From the NCBI GenBank assembly GCA_023974075.1, contig CM043787.1, positions 32,459,718-32,523,717 on the forward strand: a stretch of DNA of 64,000 nt. The letters are read 5' to 3'. Positions 1-12,833 of this stretch are shown here, piece by piece (positions within the stretch are counted from its first letter, which is position 1; every line of letters begins with the position of its first letter). This DNA comes from Chaenocephalus aceratus (taxonomy: Eukaryota; Chordata; Actinopteri; Perciformes; Channichthyidae). The position numbers and the translations under genes are program-made. The notes beneath the pieces were generated by a model. It was not told where the DNA came from. It saw only the letters and a program-made list of their open reading frames with translations, and ran no database searches.

Positions 1-419
1 CCTCAATGTTTGATATTATGTCTACTTGGTGGGGCAAAGTTTGAATTACGCCTAATTTATGCTCGATTGGATGGTAATTATCAAAGAGGAAGCAGTGGTG
101 TGTGTGTTTACAATACGCCTAGAATTTCAAGGCTCACCCCTCGTTTGCTACCCTGTGTCTTGCAGTCTTTCCACTTCCTCCGATTTAAAATTAGCTCAGA
201 GACACAGGTGACTCAGCAGTACAGCTAACATATTTCAGCTATGTTATGTTCCAATCAGTGAGGGTATTTGAGCAATGATACAGGTTACAACCAAACATGA
301 ACACTCAGCAAGTTGCTCTAACAACTTGGAGCATTTCTTTTGTAGAAAGACAAAAAACTAAAGTAATAAGGCTGGTGTTGTGAGCACAGACACCATAACC
401 CTACCTAAACATAGCTGCT
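1..419. other. non-coding flank, nothing recognised
   Basis: Short frames here have no recognisable protein motif and read as chance frames in AT-rich DNA. No repeat termini, RNA gene or regulatory motif stood out. The stretch ends where clear homology to the L2 LINE begins. Confidence 0.5.
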
Positions 420-1183
420 ACAACCCGCTGCTGCAGATACACGCTTTACAACATCAGGAAGATACGTCCCCAGCTGACCCAGAAAGCGACGCAGGTTCTG
501 GTCCAGGCTCTCGTCATCTCACGCCTAGACTACTGCAACTCCCTCCTGGCTGGTCTACCTGCATGTGCCATCCGACCTCTGCAGCTCATCCAGAATGCAG
601 CGGCTCGTCTGGTCTTCAACCATCCTAAATTCTCCCACACCACGTCGCTCTTCCGCTCCCTCCACTGGCTTCCGGGAATTGCTAGAATCCACTTCAAGAC
701 AATGGTATTTGCGTACCATGCTGCAAATGGATCTGGCCCTTCCTACATCCAGGACATGGTTAAACCGTACACCCCAGCATGTGTACTCCGCTCTGCATCA
801 GCCAAACGACTCGCTGCGAAGGGGACCCAAGTTCCCATCAGCAAAAACACGTGGGTTTGCTATCCTGGCTCCAAAATGGTGGAATGAGCTCCCCATTGAC
901 ATCAGGACAGCAGAAAGCTTACACACCTTCCGGCGCAGACTGAAAACTCATTTATTTCGACTCCACTTCGAGCAATAGAACTGTTAACAAAGCACTTATA
1001 TACTAATAAAGGACTGGCTTACCTAAAGCCAGTTGAGTAGCACTTGAAATGTTGTTGCTCTATGAAACCTGATGTACTTATATGATTCTGTTTTCTTCAA
1101 GTTTGTATTTTGTTGGTCGAACGCACTTATTGTAAGTCGCTTTGGATAAAAGCGTCAGCTAAATGCAATGTAATGTAATAATG
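420..1183 (+). mobile_element. 5'-truncated L2 (CR1-related) LINE, 3' end with degraded RT C-terminus
   Basis: This is the 3' end of a non-LTR retrotransposon. Conceptual translation across several frames gives the typical end of L2/CR1-type reverse transcriptase proteins: pieces such as VISRLDYCNSLLAGLP, LIQNAAARLVF, LLRSLHWLP-like and PKWWNELPIDIRTAESL. The reading frame changes near 565-700, so it is a dead fragment. The catalytic YxDD part and everything upstream are missing, as expected from incomplete target-primed reverse transcription. The untranslated tail ends with the UnaL2-type stem-loop and short TAATG-like repeats around 1170-1183. A second, shorter copy of the same family lies at 22681-23052 on the same strand. 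I see no clear target duplication. The L2 assignment comes from the tail plus the protein; a sister CR1 lineage is the alternative. Confidence 0.88.
1138..1154 (+). other. L2-type 3' stem-loop with GGATA loop
   Basis: The sequence CGCTTTGGATAAAAGCG folds into a perfect 6-bp stem (CGCTTT/AAAGCG) with a five-base GGATA loop. This matches the conserved 3'-tail hairpin of eel UnaL2 and related fish LINEs and SINEs, which the element's reverse transcriptase recognises. It lies about 30 bases before the repetitive 3' terminus, where it should. Confidence 0.9.
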
Positions 1184-1649
1184 TAGTGCCAACATATAAA
1201 TAAAATACCAGAATCTTACCCACACAAATAAAATGCACAGACTTATTCAGTGAACCAATTTTATTCAGTGAACCAATTTGTCACATAAAAGTGTAACATT
1301 ACAAGGTGTACAAGGTATTTGCCAGCATGTTCAATATTGTTACTTTAAATTTCCAACAGGCACCAACACTGCCAGTGCCAACACTTGCTAGTTGACTCAA
1401 AGCCCCACTTAGCTGAGGTGACGCCTATCAGCTAGCGGCTGTGATGGAAACTACCTTTCGCTTAAAGTGGTCACACCTTTAATAATGCAAAACTCTATGC
1501 CTCCATTTAAACAAGTGAGCTATAGTTGTAAATACCAAACCTTGTTTTGTACCAGGCTGTAAACATACTAACCCTAACCCTTTATTCTGCTGTGAAGTTA
1601 GGCATTCTAACATTGTGTGTTGAGAACAGCTACCTGCTATCTAGTAAGC
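1184..1649. other. non-coding spacer with small direct duplication and telomere-like motif
   Basis: No gene is seen. An 18-bp sequence starting TTATTCAGTG occurs twice back to back at 1243-1260 and 1261-1278. A short telomere-like motif, CTAACCCTAACCC, lies at 1568-1580, about 70 bp before the foldback element. Confidence 0.6.
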
Positions 1650-1651
1650 TA

Positions 1652-2470
1652 CACTGAACAGAAATATAAACGCAACACTTTTGTTTTTGCTCCCATTTTT
1701 CATGAGATGAACTCAAAGATCTAAAACATTTTCTATATACACAAAATAACCATTTCTCTCAAATATTGTTCACAAATCTGAAAAAATCTGTGATAGTGAG
1801 CACTTCTCCTTTGCCGAGATAATCCATCCCACCTCACAGGTGTGGCATATCAAGATGCTGATTAGACAGCATGATTATTGCACAGGTGTGCCTTAGGCTG
1901 GCCACAATAAAAGGCCACTCTGAAACGTGCATTTTTGCTTTATTGGGGGGGTCTGGGGGGGTCCGAAAACCAGTCAGTATCTGGTGTGAGGGGTAGGGTT
2001 AGGGTTAGGGTAATGTTGTGAATCGAGTGGCCTGTGTTCGTCGTTCATAACATACGCCTGCCCATACCATAACCCCACCATGGGCCACTCGATTCACAAC
2101 ATTACCCTAACACTAACCCTAACCCTACCCCTCACACCAGATACTGACTGGTTTTCGGACCCCCCCAGACCCCCCCAATAAAGCAAAAATGCACGTTTCA
2201 GAGTGGCCTTTTATTGTGGCCAGCCTAAGGCACACCTGTGCAATAATCATGCTGTCTAATCAGCATCTTGATATGCCACACCTAGTGAGGTGGGATGGAT
2301 TATCTCGGCAAAGGAGAAGTGCTCACTATCACAGATTCTTTCAGATTTGTGAACAATATTTGAGAGAAATGGTTATTTTGTGTATATAGAAAATGTTTTA
2401 GATCTTTGAGTTCATCTCGTGAAAAATGGGAGCAAAAACAAAAGTGTTGCGTTTATATTTTTGTTCAGTT
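1652..2470. mobile_element. Tc1/mariner-like non-autonomous foldback element (near-palindrome, TA target duplication)
   Basis: The element begins CACTGAACAG and ends TTTGTTCAGTT, flanked by TA at 1650-1651 and 2471-2472, the target duplication of Tc1/mariner elements. The left arm (1652 to about 2032) is repeated as an imperfect reverse complement in the right arm (about 2081 to 2470), leaving a loop of roughly 48 bases. The loop looks like a remnant of an autonomous element. Each arm also carries telomere-like repeats at the same inner position (1994-2010 as TTAGGG, 2113-2131 as CCCTAA). An open frame at 2189-2389 lies wholly within the right arm and has no transposase motif, so I do not treat it as a gene. 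Confidence 0.85.
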
Positions 2471-2472
2471 TA

Positions 2473-5400
2473 GTTGCAAACGGTTTTAAAATCCAACATA
2501 AATATGCGTATACAGTATTAGTAAGATTGGGCGATTGGAACAATACATCAGCTCTCGGCGATTGGCTGAGTATACTACATATTTTGTTGATAGTGGAGAG
2601 GTTTTTGCCTGTACATTTTTTAAATGAATGGCCTGCCTATGAAAAGCGAGTGAAAGCTGCAGCTCAGCCCGAAGAGAGTGACAGCAGCAAAACAAAACAT
2701 GTATATTTTTACATTATTGCGCAATGCTGATTTCGTATGGCTCTTGCGTAGTAGAATCAATGGCGGGAGTATATTCAAAGCTCTCTCTAGCTTTTTTTTT
2801 TACTCAAGTGTATGACATCAGTTACAGGAATAGCTCATTCATTATTACGACGAAAATGTCATCAACTTGTTTAATGCCCCTTAATATCACTATAGTTTAC
2901 ATTTCCCCACAAACACTGGAACTGGTTCCCAGCTGGGAGGCTTGGAAACCAATGTAGGTGACGAGAGAGACTTGTAGGTGAGGTGGGCATTTGTTGGGTG
3001 GGGGTGAAGTGACAAGCTATTTAGACGTGCTACTTCACTTTGCATTAGAGTGTACAATATCAGCCATGTGGAGCCAAAGTGAGGCCAGATTTCAAGCAAC
3101 GCTGGTGAGGCCTGGAGTGATGGATCACTTACCTTAAGAAATCAAAGTCAATGGAAAAGATCTGATCTGGAGTGGGGCCCAGCAGTACAGAGGAAAAAGT
3201 GTGAAACCTGGAGAAAGAGACACACTCATTGAGGAAATCCATTACCACTGGAGAAGCCAACAAGCATGAAAGGAGCTGTCTTGTTAAATTGGCTGCTTGA
3301 TAAAGCAGGTCTTTGGCTGGGGAGCCACTCAGAGTCACCACTAGTGACACCGGGCAGAGAAAAGAGAGAGGACCTTATTGATAGAGCGAAATGTTTAGTC
3401 ACTACAGTCCAACCTCCGCGTTTCACTAGAAGAAAAAGTCCAAGGGGATAGTGTGTGCTCCAGAAGGTTCTTGGGTAATATTTTACTCTACAGTAGAATA
3501 TGCTTATTCAAATGGCATGCAGCCATCATTCTATGTTATTAATAGGATTGAACTTCACATATGCTGTTGTTTTCTTAAGGACACTATCATTGTGTAAAGG
3601 CATGGCAGTCATTTTAAAACCATCAGCATATTTACTGCATTTCCATACAATAACCTAGAAGTTAGAAATAGCAATTAAAAAAGATTAAATATGGTAATGT
3701 CCAACAAGCAAATATCTGCTGAGTTAGTTGTCATTATCTACGGTAACTTTGCATTGACCTTCATCGGTCTCCTGTGTATGTTTTTGATTTTGAGAGATTG
3801 GTTTTGGCATTGCCTCTTGTGGACCAAGGTGAGTGGCATCAGGTACGTTCAAGCCGCAGTCTATGACCACTGACCCTTTAATCGTCTTGGCTCACTTAAG
3901 CTGCTGGTGGATCCCCCAGTAGATTTGTTTTTAATGCGCTTTCCTTCCTCCCCCCCCTTTTTATCTTCTTCCTGCTGTGTGGCTGGAGCCCCAATGAAGC
4001 CATGGCATCCTCAAATCCCCCTCATCAGGACAAGCAGTAAAACACAAATCAACCCTTCTAAAGTAATTCAACAAATGATTGTGTATATCAACTGTGAAAA
4101 TTATGTGTGTAACACTCATTTACCACTTGCTTTTTAAGATGTTGAATATACATATGCAAGAGCTGTATTTGAATTACACACGGAATAAAGATGCATACTT
4201 TGCAGATACAGTATAGTGAAATTAAGAGCATTTGACTATTGCCAGGCACTAAGTAACAGAAAGTGTCTCAAATTAAGTTAATCATGATTGAATTTAAACT
4301 GAAGAAATATGTGATCCTTACTACTATGAGTTTGGCTCAACGGTTTATGTTGGAGCTTTTAAAAATAAAAGAAAATGGTTGGAACTGACTGATGCAATTC
4401 ATTTTTCCAAAGAACAGAGATTGGATTTCAAGTCACATGCCAAATAAGTGTTAAACTCACTGACCTCCAATCTAAACCTATTTACTGTACTGAACAACCA
4501 GAGAAGAAAAGTGAATTATTTTACTGCTGGATAAAGACAACCAATTGAAACAACTATTACAATCTACTAAAAACAAGTATTCACTGTATTCGCTGTAAGC
4601 AGAGACCATATTCCAAATGAATTAAACTGTAATGAATGTATCAGTGAGTTGAACATATTTTCACCTAAAAATATGTTCAACCCAAGTGTTGACAATATAA
4701 TTGGGAAGCAAACTATTACAAATATGATTAAAGGCTTGTTTCAAGGTTGCTTTGTTCCCTGGATTTTTTTTAAAGTCTGCTGGTTGTTCAATTTGAACAT
4801 CCTGCTACAGTGCTTCATAATGAACCTTTTACAATACCCATAGAGCTGCCAGAATATGTCCAATATATAGAAAATGTTACTGAGGCACAGGATTTTACTG
4901 GAATTAAAATTCTCTCATACACTTACTCTGTATAGATGTTTGAACCCTCCAATTTTCCAGCATTTCTTTTTTACAATTGTATTGGTTCACCAATAAAATT
5001 GTTTTTTCTATCAACTTACAGTACTAGAGAGTTGGCATGTCCTGTTGCATGCTGTTCTTGTAAATCCCTGTATAGAGAGAATTGTGTCATTCCCTTGAGT
5101 GCTTTGATTTAAGCTAAGGAACACTGACTTCATTTCTTTTAATTATGCCTGTTGAAAAAAAATATCTTGTATATTACACCACACCTGCATTTGAGAGGGG
5201 GGCTACGATTTGTAGGGAATGGCAGGACAAAAAGACGTATTGTTGTTGGGTGTAGGTCCGTGCTGCAAGGCTGCTGCTCCCTAGAACATTCCATGGTGTC
5301 ACATAATACTGTCAGTTTCCTGTTGGAAGTGCCAGCCCAGAAAGATCAAGTATGCTTGCAAAGTCGGAGAAGTGTGTGTGTGTCCGTCTGTACAGTATAT

Positions 5401-8400
5401 GTTAGTATGTAAATCTGTGTACCTTCCCTATTTCTCTCCTGGCTTCTTTCCATCACTTTCTACATACTTTTCAATCTTGAAGACTCTCATCTCTCAGTCC
5501 TTCATTTATATACACTACTACAGAAACAGTTCTTTAGCTTTTAATTTAAAAAGAAAAGTGTGTTTGTGTGTGTCAGAACACTTCCTTCTGTGAGCACATC
5601 TACCTGTGCAGGGAAGTGGGTTCACACTAAAAAGGTTTTATAGTGAGCTCTGTAATATATATGAACATTTTCGCGTGTAAAACACAGCCAAATAAATAAC
5701 TCAACTGCCCTCTACTTAGAAATAATACAAATATTTGCTCCCTCTGGATGCCACCAAAAGATACTCTGACACAGCCTAGTACTTGCATTATGCTCCAAAC
5801 GGAACAGTTTTCTAAATAAAAAAATAAAATACATCTTAAACATGTACTATGAGGAAGTAACACACATACTGTAAATCATAAGTCAAAAATAAGTCATAAA
5901 GAATTCCAAAATGTAACAAATCTGTGAAATTCTCTTCGTTGCAGCAAAAGAAAAATCTTTCACAAAACACAAACTCACACACACCCACACACACCCACGG
6001 TAGGGGGAAAACACGTTACACATTATGCCGGTGAAAATGTGTAAATTAGACTCGGCCCTGTGCAGCTCTGGAGCTCAGTAAGCCAGCTGAGGAGACATTA
6101 ACGAGGAAGGGGAGACTCAGTGATTAAGAAGAGAAACAGCCCCACACCACAGAAGGAAAATAAACTAAAAATAATAGATCTCAAGGATGTAATTAAGAGG
6201 ATTGTGATTCAACAATGAGCTAACTATCAAGGCGTTTAGTTACGACAGCCAGCTAAAAGTCACATTAAGACGTGTGATGACATAATTTATGTTAAATTGA
6301 GTTTTCCCTCTTTGACTAAACTCTTATGGCTCTTAACAAAAACCTCTACCTACTGAAACAGCCCACTGAGAGTGGTTCAAATGTATTATACTGTTATGTG
6401 GGTGGAGGGAAGAAAGCGAACAATATATATGAGTGACAAAAAACAGTAAAAAAACAAAACAAGAATAGTCAATGCTTCAACTTAGGATTTTGGACCTAAT
6501 TAATAGATATGTTTGTGCAATATTAGATTTATTGAGGAGTAATCTTGGTGAGGGGGGATAAAATAATACATTCATAAGAACATTTATTTTTAGTCATTTA
6601 TTCTGGCAGTGAGATTTGTAAGTCATTTGTGTGTAAGAAGTAGTGCCACAATTCAACATTTGTGTTATCCGGTCCGAGTGACAGTTCAGCTAATATGTGC
6701 AGCACTTCATCCGGAACATTAGAGGTCAGAGTCTGCAATCTGTTCATAAATCACAAAAAGAGCACACTACTCTCTTACACTTCCCTGTATTGCTTGATTA
6801 ACTGCAAATCATAACATTGTCCCTGAGCGTGCCTGGGGTAAATACGGGGAACGACAAGCAACAAACACTTATTTTCTTGTGCGTCTGCTTCAGAATTTAA
6901 TTAGCCTTTTTCTTTTAACCTGTGAACCCAAAGCCTCACCCTTGCTGTAAGACGCAGAATTCATTAAGCTGTTTTCTGCCCTCAGATTTTCACACCACGG
7001 CTTTGAACATCTGCACCCTGTCATGTATCATCCCATTCATTTCTACTTAATTTGAACCTAATAAGCGCCTACACGAGGAGCCAGATGTTGCTGCTTCGAC
7101 TGTGGCACAGAAAGTTTTGTTTGAGGGGAGTTGTGCTCTGTGCCTGGTGGGCAGGAAGGTGCATATAGTGCAGGCATAGACTCAAGTCATTAATATGTAG
7201 AATAGTTTTGTGATTTCTTATTTTCTAGATATCTAGTTTTTCTTGTCAGTGCACACAGAAATCCATCAACATTTGACAAGGTCCCTCAGGGCATGCCTGA
7301 GAACTGGCTTTTCATTTTCATTAATTCCAAAAGACCTGTTTACGAGAAAATAACCAAACACATATTTGAATCAGCCACGTAAGACCCAGTTTGAAACACA
7401 CAACTTCAGTGTGTCCTATTGAAGCAAAAAAAAGTAAAAAATAATGGAATATAATTTAATTTTAGACGGATCCATGGGCATCTTAGGGGAATCGGTGTGT
7501 GTGAGATGATGTTCAGTGGGCAGGATGCTGCGAGTAGGTCTGATTACTGTATGTTGTGCGAAGAGAAACCCCTGTAAACTTGACTGCTAATCAGCACCAT
7601 ATGCCAGCCCTTGGCCCTCATTCTCATCTTGTCATTTCAAGTGGCTCCTAGACATGGCTCCTGACATGGCCTGGACTCAGCCACAGCAACTAGCAGCCTG
7701 GCATGTGCTAATGAGAGAAGTGGTGGATGCCGAATAGTCTCATGTACCCCAGAGATGCACAGGAGGACAGGCAGAAAAGCCAAAGGCTGAGTCATATGAC
7801 CCTTTTGAGTGGGCCTCTTTACCTGTAGTGGGAGCGGTGGTGGTGGTGCCTACACACCCATGGGACAGAGTGTGAGTGTCTGTGTGACAACTGACCTCTT
7901 GCAAAATATAATTTGGTTCACATGTGGTTTACTTTGGTTTTCATGCTTTTGTGTCTTTATTTTAGGTCATTGATGAAGCGCTCTGTAACCTTGAAGATGT
8001 TTCTTTTTGTTAAACCAAATTGTTAACAATTCCTAGCACAGGGTGGCCTCCCCAATTTCAATCATACTCAATCTCTTCCCCATCAGTAACCTGATTCGAA
8101 AGTTGGCGGTAAACAGGAAAGGGTTGAATTGGCGCTGACACAGAGCGGCGAAGCCTTTCCATCAGCTGAGCATCAAATCAGGTCAATCTAAATAACTCCC
8201 TTGATTATAATTTCTATACCCTTTGGGGTCATGGGGGGTCAAACGTGTCGTTTTGCTGTGGATCGTTGTTACATGGGAGGAAAACTGAACTGGGATGCTT
8301 AAGAAGGGTCATCCTTCTGTCTAAGTAGGCATCTGCTCCTATTTAACCCCTGGGCACAACAGCACTCTGGGTATTCAGAGTGACCACTGTGCTTGACTTG

Positions 8401-11242
8401 CTGCAATGAAGGATAACACGGCGCAGTCACACATACAGGCAGCTATTTCCTCCACAGACTGTTGGTGTTCAGGGAAAAATACACTACAGATTGTGATCAG
8501 TCAACAGTACTCCAACACAGCAATAAACTACAATAGTGATCCAAGAAGCTCTGACTGATGGCTGCGATAGAGCCTTGTGTCTCCTCACAGAGCTGTTTGA
8601 GTCCCAGACCGGGCCTGCCACTGCTCCTCTCATGCGCTGTTGTCATTCAAAGTGACTGCAGCTTAGTGTAACTGTCAGCTGACTGGTTTCTCATTGTTTT
8701 ACACACTCGCAGACTATGCCTGTGAGAGAGTGAGTGCAGGCCCCTCAGGCAAACATCATGTCAGCCAGCTTTGTTCTACAGGATGCCGGGGCTCCCTCAG
8801 CTGCTGCTTGGCTCCTCTGCTAACTGGGGAAGTCAAGGAGATTAAATGGAACATCCTGAATCTCATACTTCCTAATGTTTTGCGACATCCACACTCTGAG
8901 GAGACTGTAGGCGTGCCTACACAAAGGAACAGCGACAAAGACAAACAGTGCCTCTTTGAAGAGGATTCTATGCCACAAGACATGTGTACATCATTTATAC
9001 TGATGTAGTCTGACAGAAGAGGGAGTGTTCACAATGCTACCTTCAATAAATGATGGAGAATGTTTTGAGTGGCATTTGGAATTTCGTCTAACGAAAGCAC
9101 TGTGTTCTTAAGTTCATTTGCGAGTCCTCGATAAAATGTGTTCTCAGAGCAGTTTTCTGCTGAATGTTTTAAAAAATACTAACAAGTTCATTGAAAATAA
9201 TGCCTTTTTATAATGTAAGGACTTGTTTTTTACCATGGCATGTAATAGTATATTAATGAAGCACTTGATACTGATCTATGAATTATTGAAGACAAGATCG
9301 TAGTCCCAAGTCAGTCAGTCCGTCCGTCCGTCCAGTGAGCCGACGGTCTCCGACATCGGGGAGATTGTCCCGAGAGAGGAGGTCTGTAGACCAGCTTTGT
9401 CGGAGGCTGCGGTTTCACATTTTAGTAAGCATGTCATTATGAATTTGAAGAATGCTGAGGATTGAGTTGCTCAGGATGTAGCTTTGTTAGTCTTGTCGCT
9501 GCACACCACCAAGTGTGCCACAATGAAGAACATAACATAAACGTACCCTAAAAACAACTACAGCAAATTGTGCATGACAACATCAACAATGTTGTGATGG
9601 AAAAGTGTGTAGTTGGTGTGGGATGTTGTGTTAGTCACAGAAAGAAAGAAAAGGAGAGATGACAGTCAACGGTCATTATTATTTCATACAAATGCCTTTT
9701 CTTTGCTTGAAAATGTTAAGCTGCAATGGCAGCACCAACGCTGCACATGTCAAAAGAAAGCCCAGGGGCCGCAGATGATTTAAGTGGGAGAGGAGAGCAT
9801 ATGCAAAAACCACATGTGTAACAACCATCAGTAAACAGTGAATATGTGGTAAACTTGGCAGAACACTGAAATTTTTTAGAGCACAGCCAGTGTGTTAAAT
9901 GAAGAGAGGGCCCAGCTAGCTCCTTTCTTATGTCAGGTTGAGGACGGGCCAAAGTGTGTGCACTGCTCAGGATATTATGAACCATGACAACATGTCACAA
10001 CAACTTCACAATGCTGAGTTGGATGCTTTATAAGGTCAGTTGCTTGTCAGAATAATACATGCTCAGGTAATAACCACTAAATAAAACAAACTGTAAGAAA
10101 AGCTATATATTTAAATACCTAGAAAAAAAATAGGACGCATTAACAAATATGTCTGTAACTTTAATTAATACCAATTCAAATAATGTAACAAAACATTGAT
10201 TTTATGGCCAGCCTCAATAAATGTATTCTGTGGTAATGCTTCTAACAGAAGTGGGATTTATTTGTATTATTCTTGAAAAGCAAGTGACTGTTATCTGTCC
10301 TCTTAACTGATATTTTTTTTGCAAAACCAGCCTTACTACCGAGCTATTAAACAGAAAATATAATACATTTAATACCACTTTATTTATTTATGAAGTGTCT
10401 AATGTATTGATCAGCTCACAGTTAACATATTGATCATAAACAGCTGAACTACAAATTATAGTTTAATTCAAAGCACACACTTTAAATCATACATTATGCT
10501 AATGAGAGAATGATGTTTTTCCAAACAAGGAATTTCAAAAAGCATTAAAAATGTCAGCCTTGAGTTTTGAAACCCCACTGCCTAATTAGACATGCTTATT
10601 GGTGGACCAACGAAGGAACATCATTCGGTCAACAACCAATAAACAAATGTGCTTATATTGCTGTATTCAATAGTCATTAGTTCATAGGCCGTCTACAGAA
10701 AATAAACAAGAAACCTTATTCTTGCCTGTGTAGGATTCTAACAGTGGTGGTGCCTTTGATGTGTGGTCCTTGATCTTTCGGGCTCATGGTGTCGTATCCC
10801 CCTGTGATGTGGTGGATTAATTAGGTGGAACGGATATTTATCCCTTAAAATCATAATACTAATTTATCCAATGCAATGTGGAGGCTCTGTGGGTGGCAGC
10901 AGTAGGTCCAACTTCTATTAAAAACGCTTAGGCTTCACATCATCTGATGAGCTCCGGCACTGAATGGCTGACAAATCAATGAGGGTTAGAAATGCCAATT
11001 ATTAAAAACAGACAATTATATCAATATCAACAACAATGTTTTGCTGCTTGTTTCAGACCAAGTGCTACACAAATGTTTAGCTGTAATACTTGTATCAAAA
11101 ATGGCTTTCATATACCGTCAATTTAAGAGAAACAAACATTAGAAAGGTTTTAATTTGTGGCATACATGGACAAAAGCTGGGTGGAGGGGAAGTGTGTCAG
11201 TGAAAAGTGAGAATATCAAGGGAAATGTGTGGATATGCAGGT
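2473..11242. other. long non-coding stretch, no gene recognised
   Basis: About 8.8 kb of mostly AT-rich DNA. The open frames (up to about 100 residues, for example 2419-2730 and 8694-9008) have no recognisable domain and no codon or neighbour support. Low-complexity CA runs occur around 5970-6000, and a short TCCG run lies near 9320-9335. Parts around 6060-6330 and 6880-7170, rich in TAATTA/ATTAA-like homeodomain words in mixed-composition sequence, resemble vertebrate conserved non-coding elements, but this is only an impression of sequence texture. Confidence 0.5.
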
Positions 11243-11280
11243 GTGAGAGAGAGTGAGGGAGGGAGAGAGAGAGAGAGAGT
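11243..11280. repeat. GA-rich simple repeat
   Basis: An impure (GA)n tract with GTGA and GGGA interruptions, immediately upstream of the retroelement tail at 11295. It has no coding content. Confidence 0.85.
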
Positions 11281-11294
11281 GTTTGTCTAGGTTA

Positions 11295-11360
11295 CCAATT
11301 CAATTCAAAAGCTTTATTAGCATGACCATATTTACATACAGTATTGCCAAAGCTATGTAT
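11295..11360 (-). mobile_element. 3' tail of a non-LTR retroelement (clade not assigned)
   Basis: Read on the minus strand, this ends in a GCTAATAAAGC-like polyadenylation-type segment followed by tandem TTGAA units (TTTTGAATTGAATTG). That is a common 3' terminus of fish LINEs and the SINEs that use them. Sequence further along the minus strand (to about 11660) may belong to the same element. A 209-residue frame there (11413-12042, minus) lacks RT motifs, so I limit the call to the tail. Confidence 0.6.
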
Positions 11361-12689
11361 AGTTGTAACATCAGTTGATGGTACATACAGGTACCTATCT
11401 GTCATTAGCAAACTACTCATGTAATGTAAAATAATAAATGTGATCAAATTGCTGCAATGAGAAGGATACAAGTATATAGTGAGGCCAAGCATGCAAAAAG
11501 ATAGAGAGAGTCTGGAAACACAACCTGCCAAACCTTACAATAAAAATGTTCCTTGCTTCTTTGTGTCCAAACCAGAGATAGTGTACATTGTCCATCCCTG
11601 TGTACAATTCCACAGCTCCTGGTTCCCCCGGCTGAATGCAGCCCGTTCTCCTGCTCTGGTCTGTGAATGCTATCTCAGAGCAGCAGTGCCCAGAATGCTG
11701 CCTATTCCCACACCCAGCAAACGCCACCAGGGGATAAGGAAAACACAATTGATAGAAAAGTGTATTATTTTTCATAGGTTCCCACCAGCATGTTGCTAAC
11801 TGTTTCTGGTGCCTTATCAAAGAACAAATGCCTTTGAAAACGGGGAAACAAAGTACCGGGCTGCATTGTTGCCTGCTTTCTGACAGGACTAATCTGGCTT
11901 CACCATCACCCACCAAAGTAACCTCCACCTTAAATTCCTGCTGACATGGCCGTGCAGGGAGCCAGCCATGTGCCATCTGCTGTTGTCTGTGAGAGACAAC
12001 ACTGGACACACATAGGGAATAACACCACGATTGGCTACACATAAACTCACTCTCTAGTTATATTTGTGTGATCATTTTCTCAAAGCCTTTTGTACATGCA
12101 TATTCTGTAACAGCCACAGATATGCACTATGGTGAATTGCAGCAGTTCTTTAAGAGTCCCATTAAACTTGCTTTATCAAATGACATTTTGAAGTTAATAT
12201 GGTTCTGAATCTTCTTTCCTTTTTTACACCAACAGTGTACACTACCATTTCCCTGCTAAGCCCCACAGTAGAGTACCATCTACTGGCTGTCTATGGTACT
12301 GGATACACAGCCATCATCTCAGCCACTTGCGTACAATCAGATCTTATCAGCTCCTCAAGGTCTTCAGATGAAAAACATGAGACTTCTCGAATCATCTTCT
12401 GTAGAAAGGGGGCATTGCATTTGAAACTTCGACTTATGCACAGAACAAATGATTATGCATTTTTATAGATCAAAGGTAGTTGACACTAATTTGTGTCAAA
12501 GCTTATGTCCGCTTTGCCTTGAGCATAACATGAGTATTTAGAAGTGACAATGTTATTAATATACTTATATAGAAGACTTATCTTTTTGTCGCTGCTTTTA
12601 ATTGAAACTGAGCCGTTGTGTTCATCAGTAAAGTAGAACTTCTGTGTGAACTATTCATATCTTAAACTGCACTGTAACTTTTTATTCAT
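11361..12689. other. non-coding, possibly partly retroelement body
   Basis: No domain is recognisable in either strand. The 209-residue minus-strand frame at 11413-12042 is long for this base composition but shows no family motif and runs into the retroelement tail, so it is most likely a chance frame in or beside an old LINE or SINE. Confidence 0.4.
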
Positions 12690-12833
12690 ACTTTTTATTC
12701 ATGTATTTTTTATTTTAATGTTTCTTTTATTATCTTTTACTGTTTTTAAATGCCTTTGTCTGAATGTCTTTAATTTTTGTAAAGCACCTTGAATTGCCTT
12801 GTGTTGAAAGGTGCCTTGCCTATATACAGTACA
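12690..12833 (+). mobile_element. non-LTR retroelement 3'-end fragment
   Basis: The segment GTAAAGCACCTTGAATTGCC followed by TTGTGTTGAAAGGTGC has the form of a widespread fish retroelement 3' end (GTAAAGCACTTTG...GAAAAGTGC type). The two parts GCACCTT and AAGGTGC can pair as a terminal hairpin. The tail is short and no coding part is attached. Confidence 0.5.

Noticed and set aside
1994..2131. True telomere or subtelomere
   Set aside because: Only two or three TTAGGG units per arm, located within a transposon in interior sequence.
8694..9008. 104-residue plus-strand frame
   Set aside because: No motif, an antisense frame of similar length, and no splice-site or neighbour support.
11413..12042. 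209-residue minus-strand frame
   Set aside because: No motif, uneven composition, ends near a retroelement tail. It could be an old element body but is not supported as a gene.
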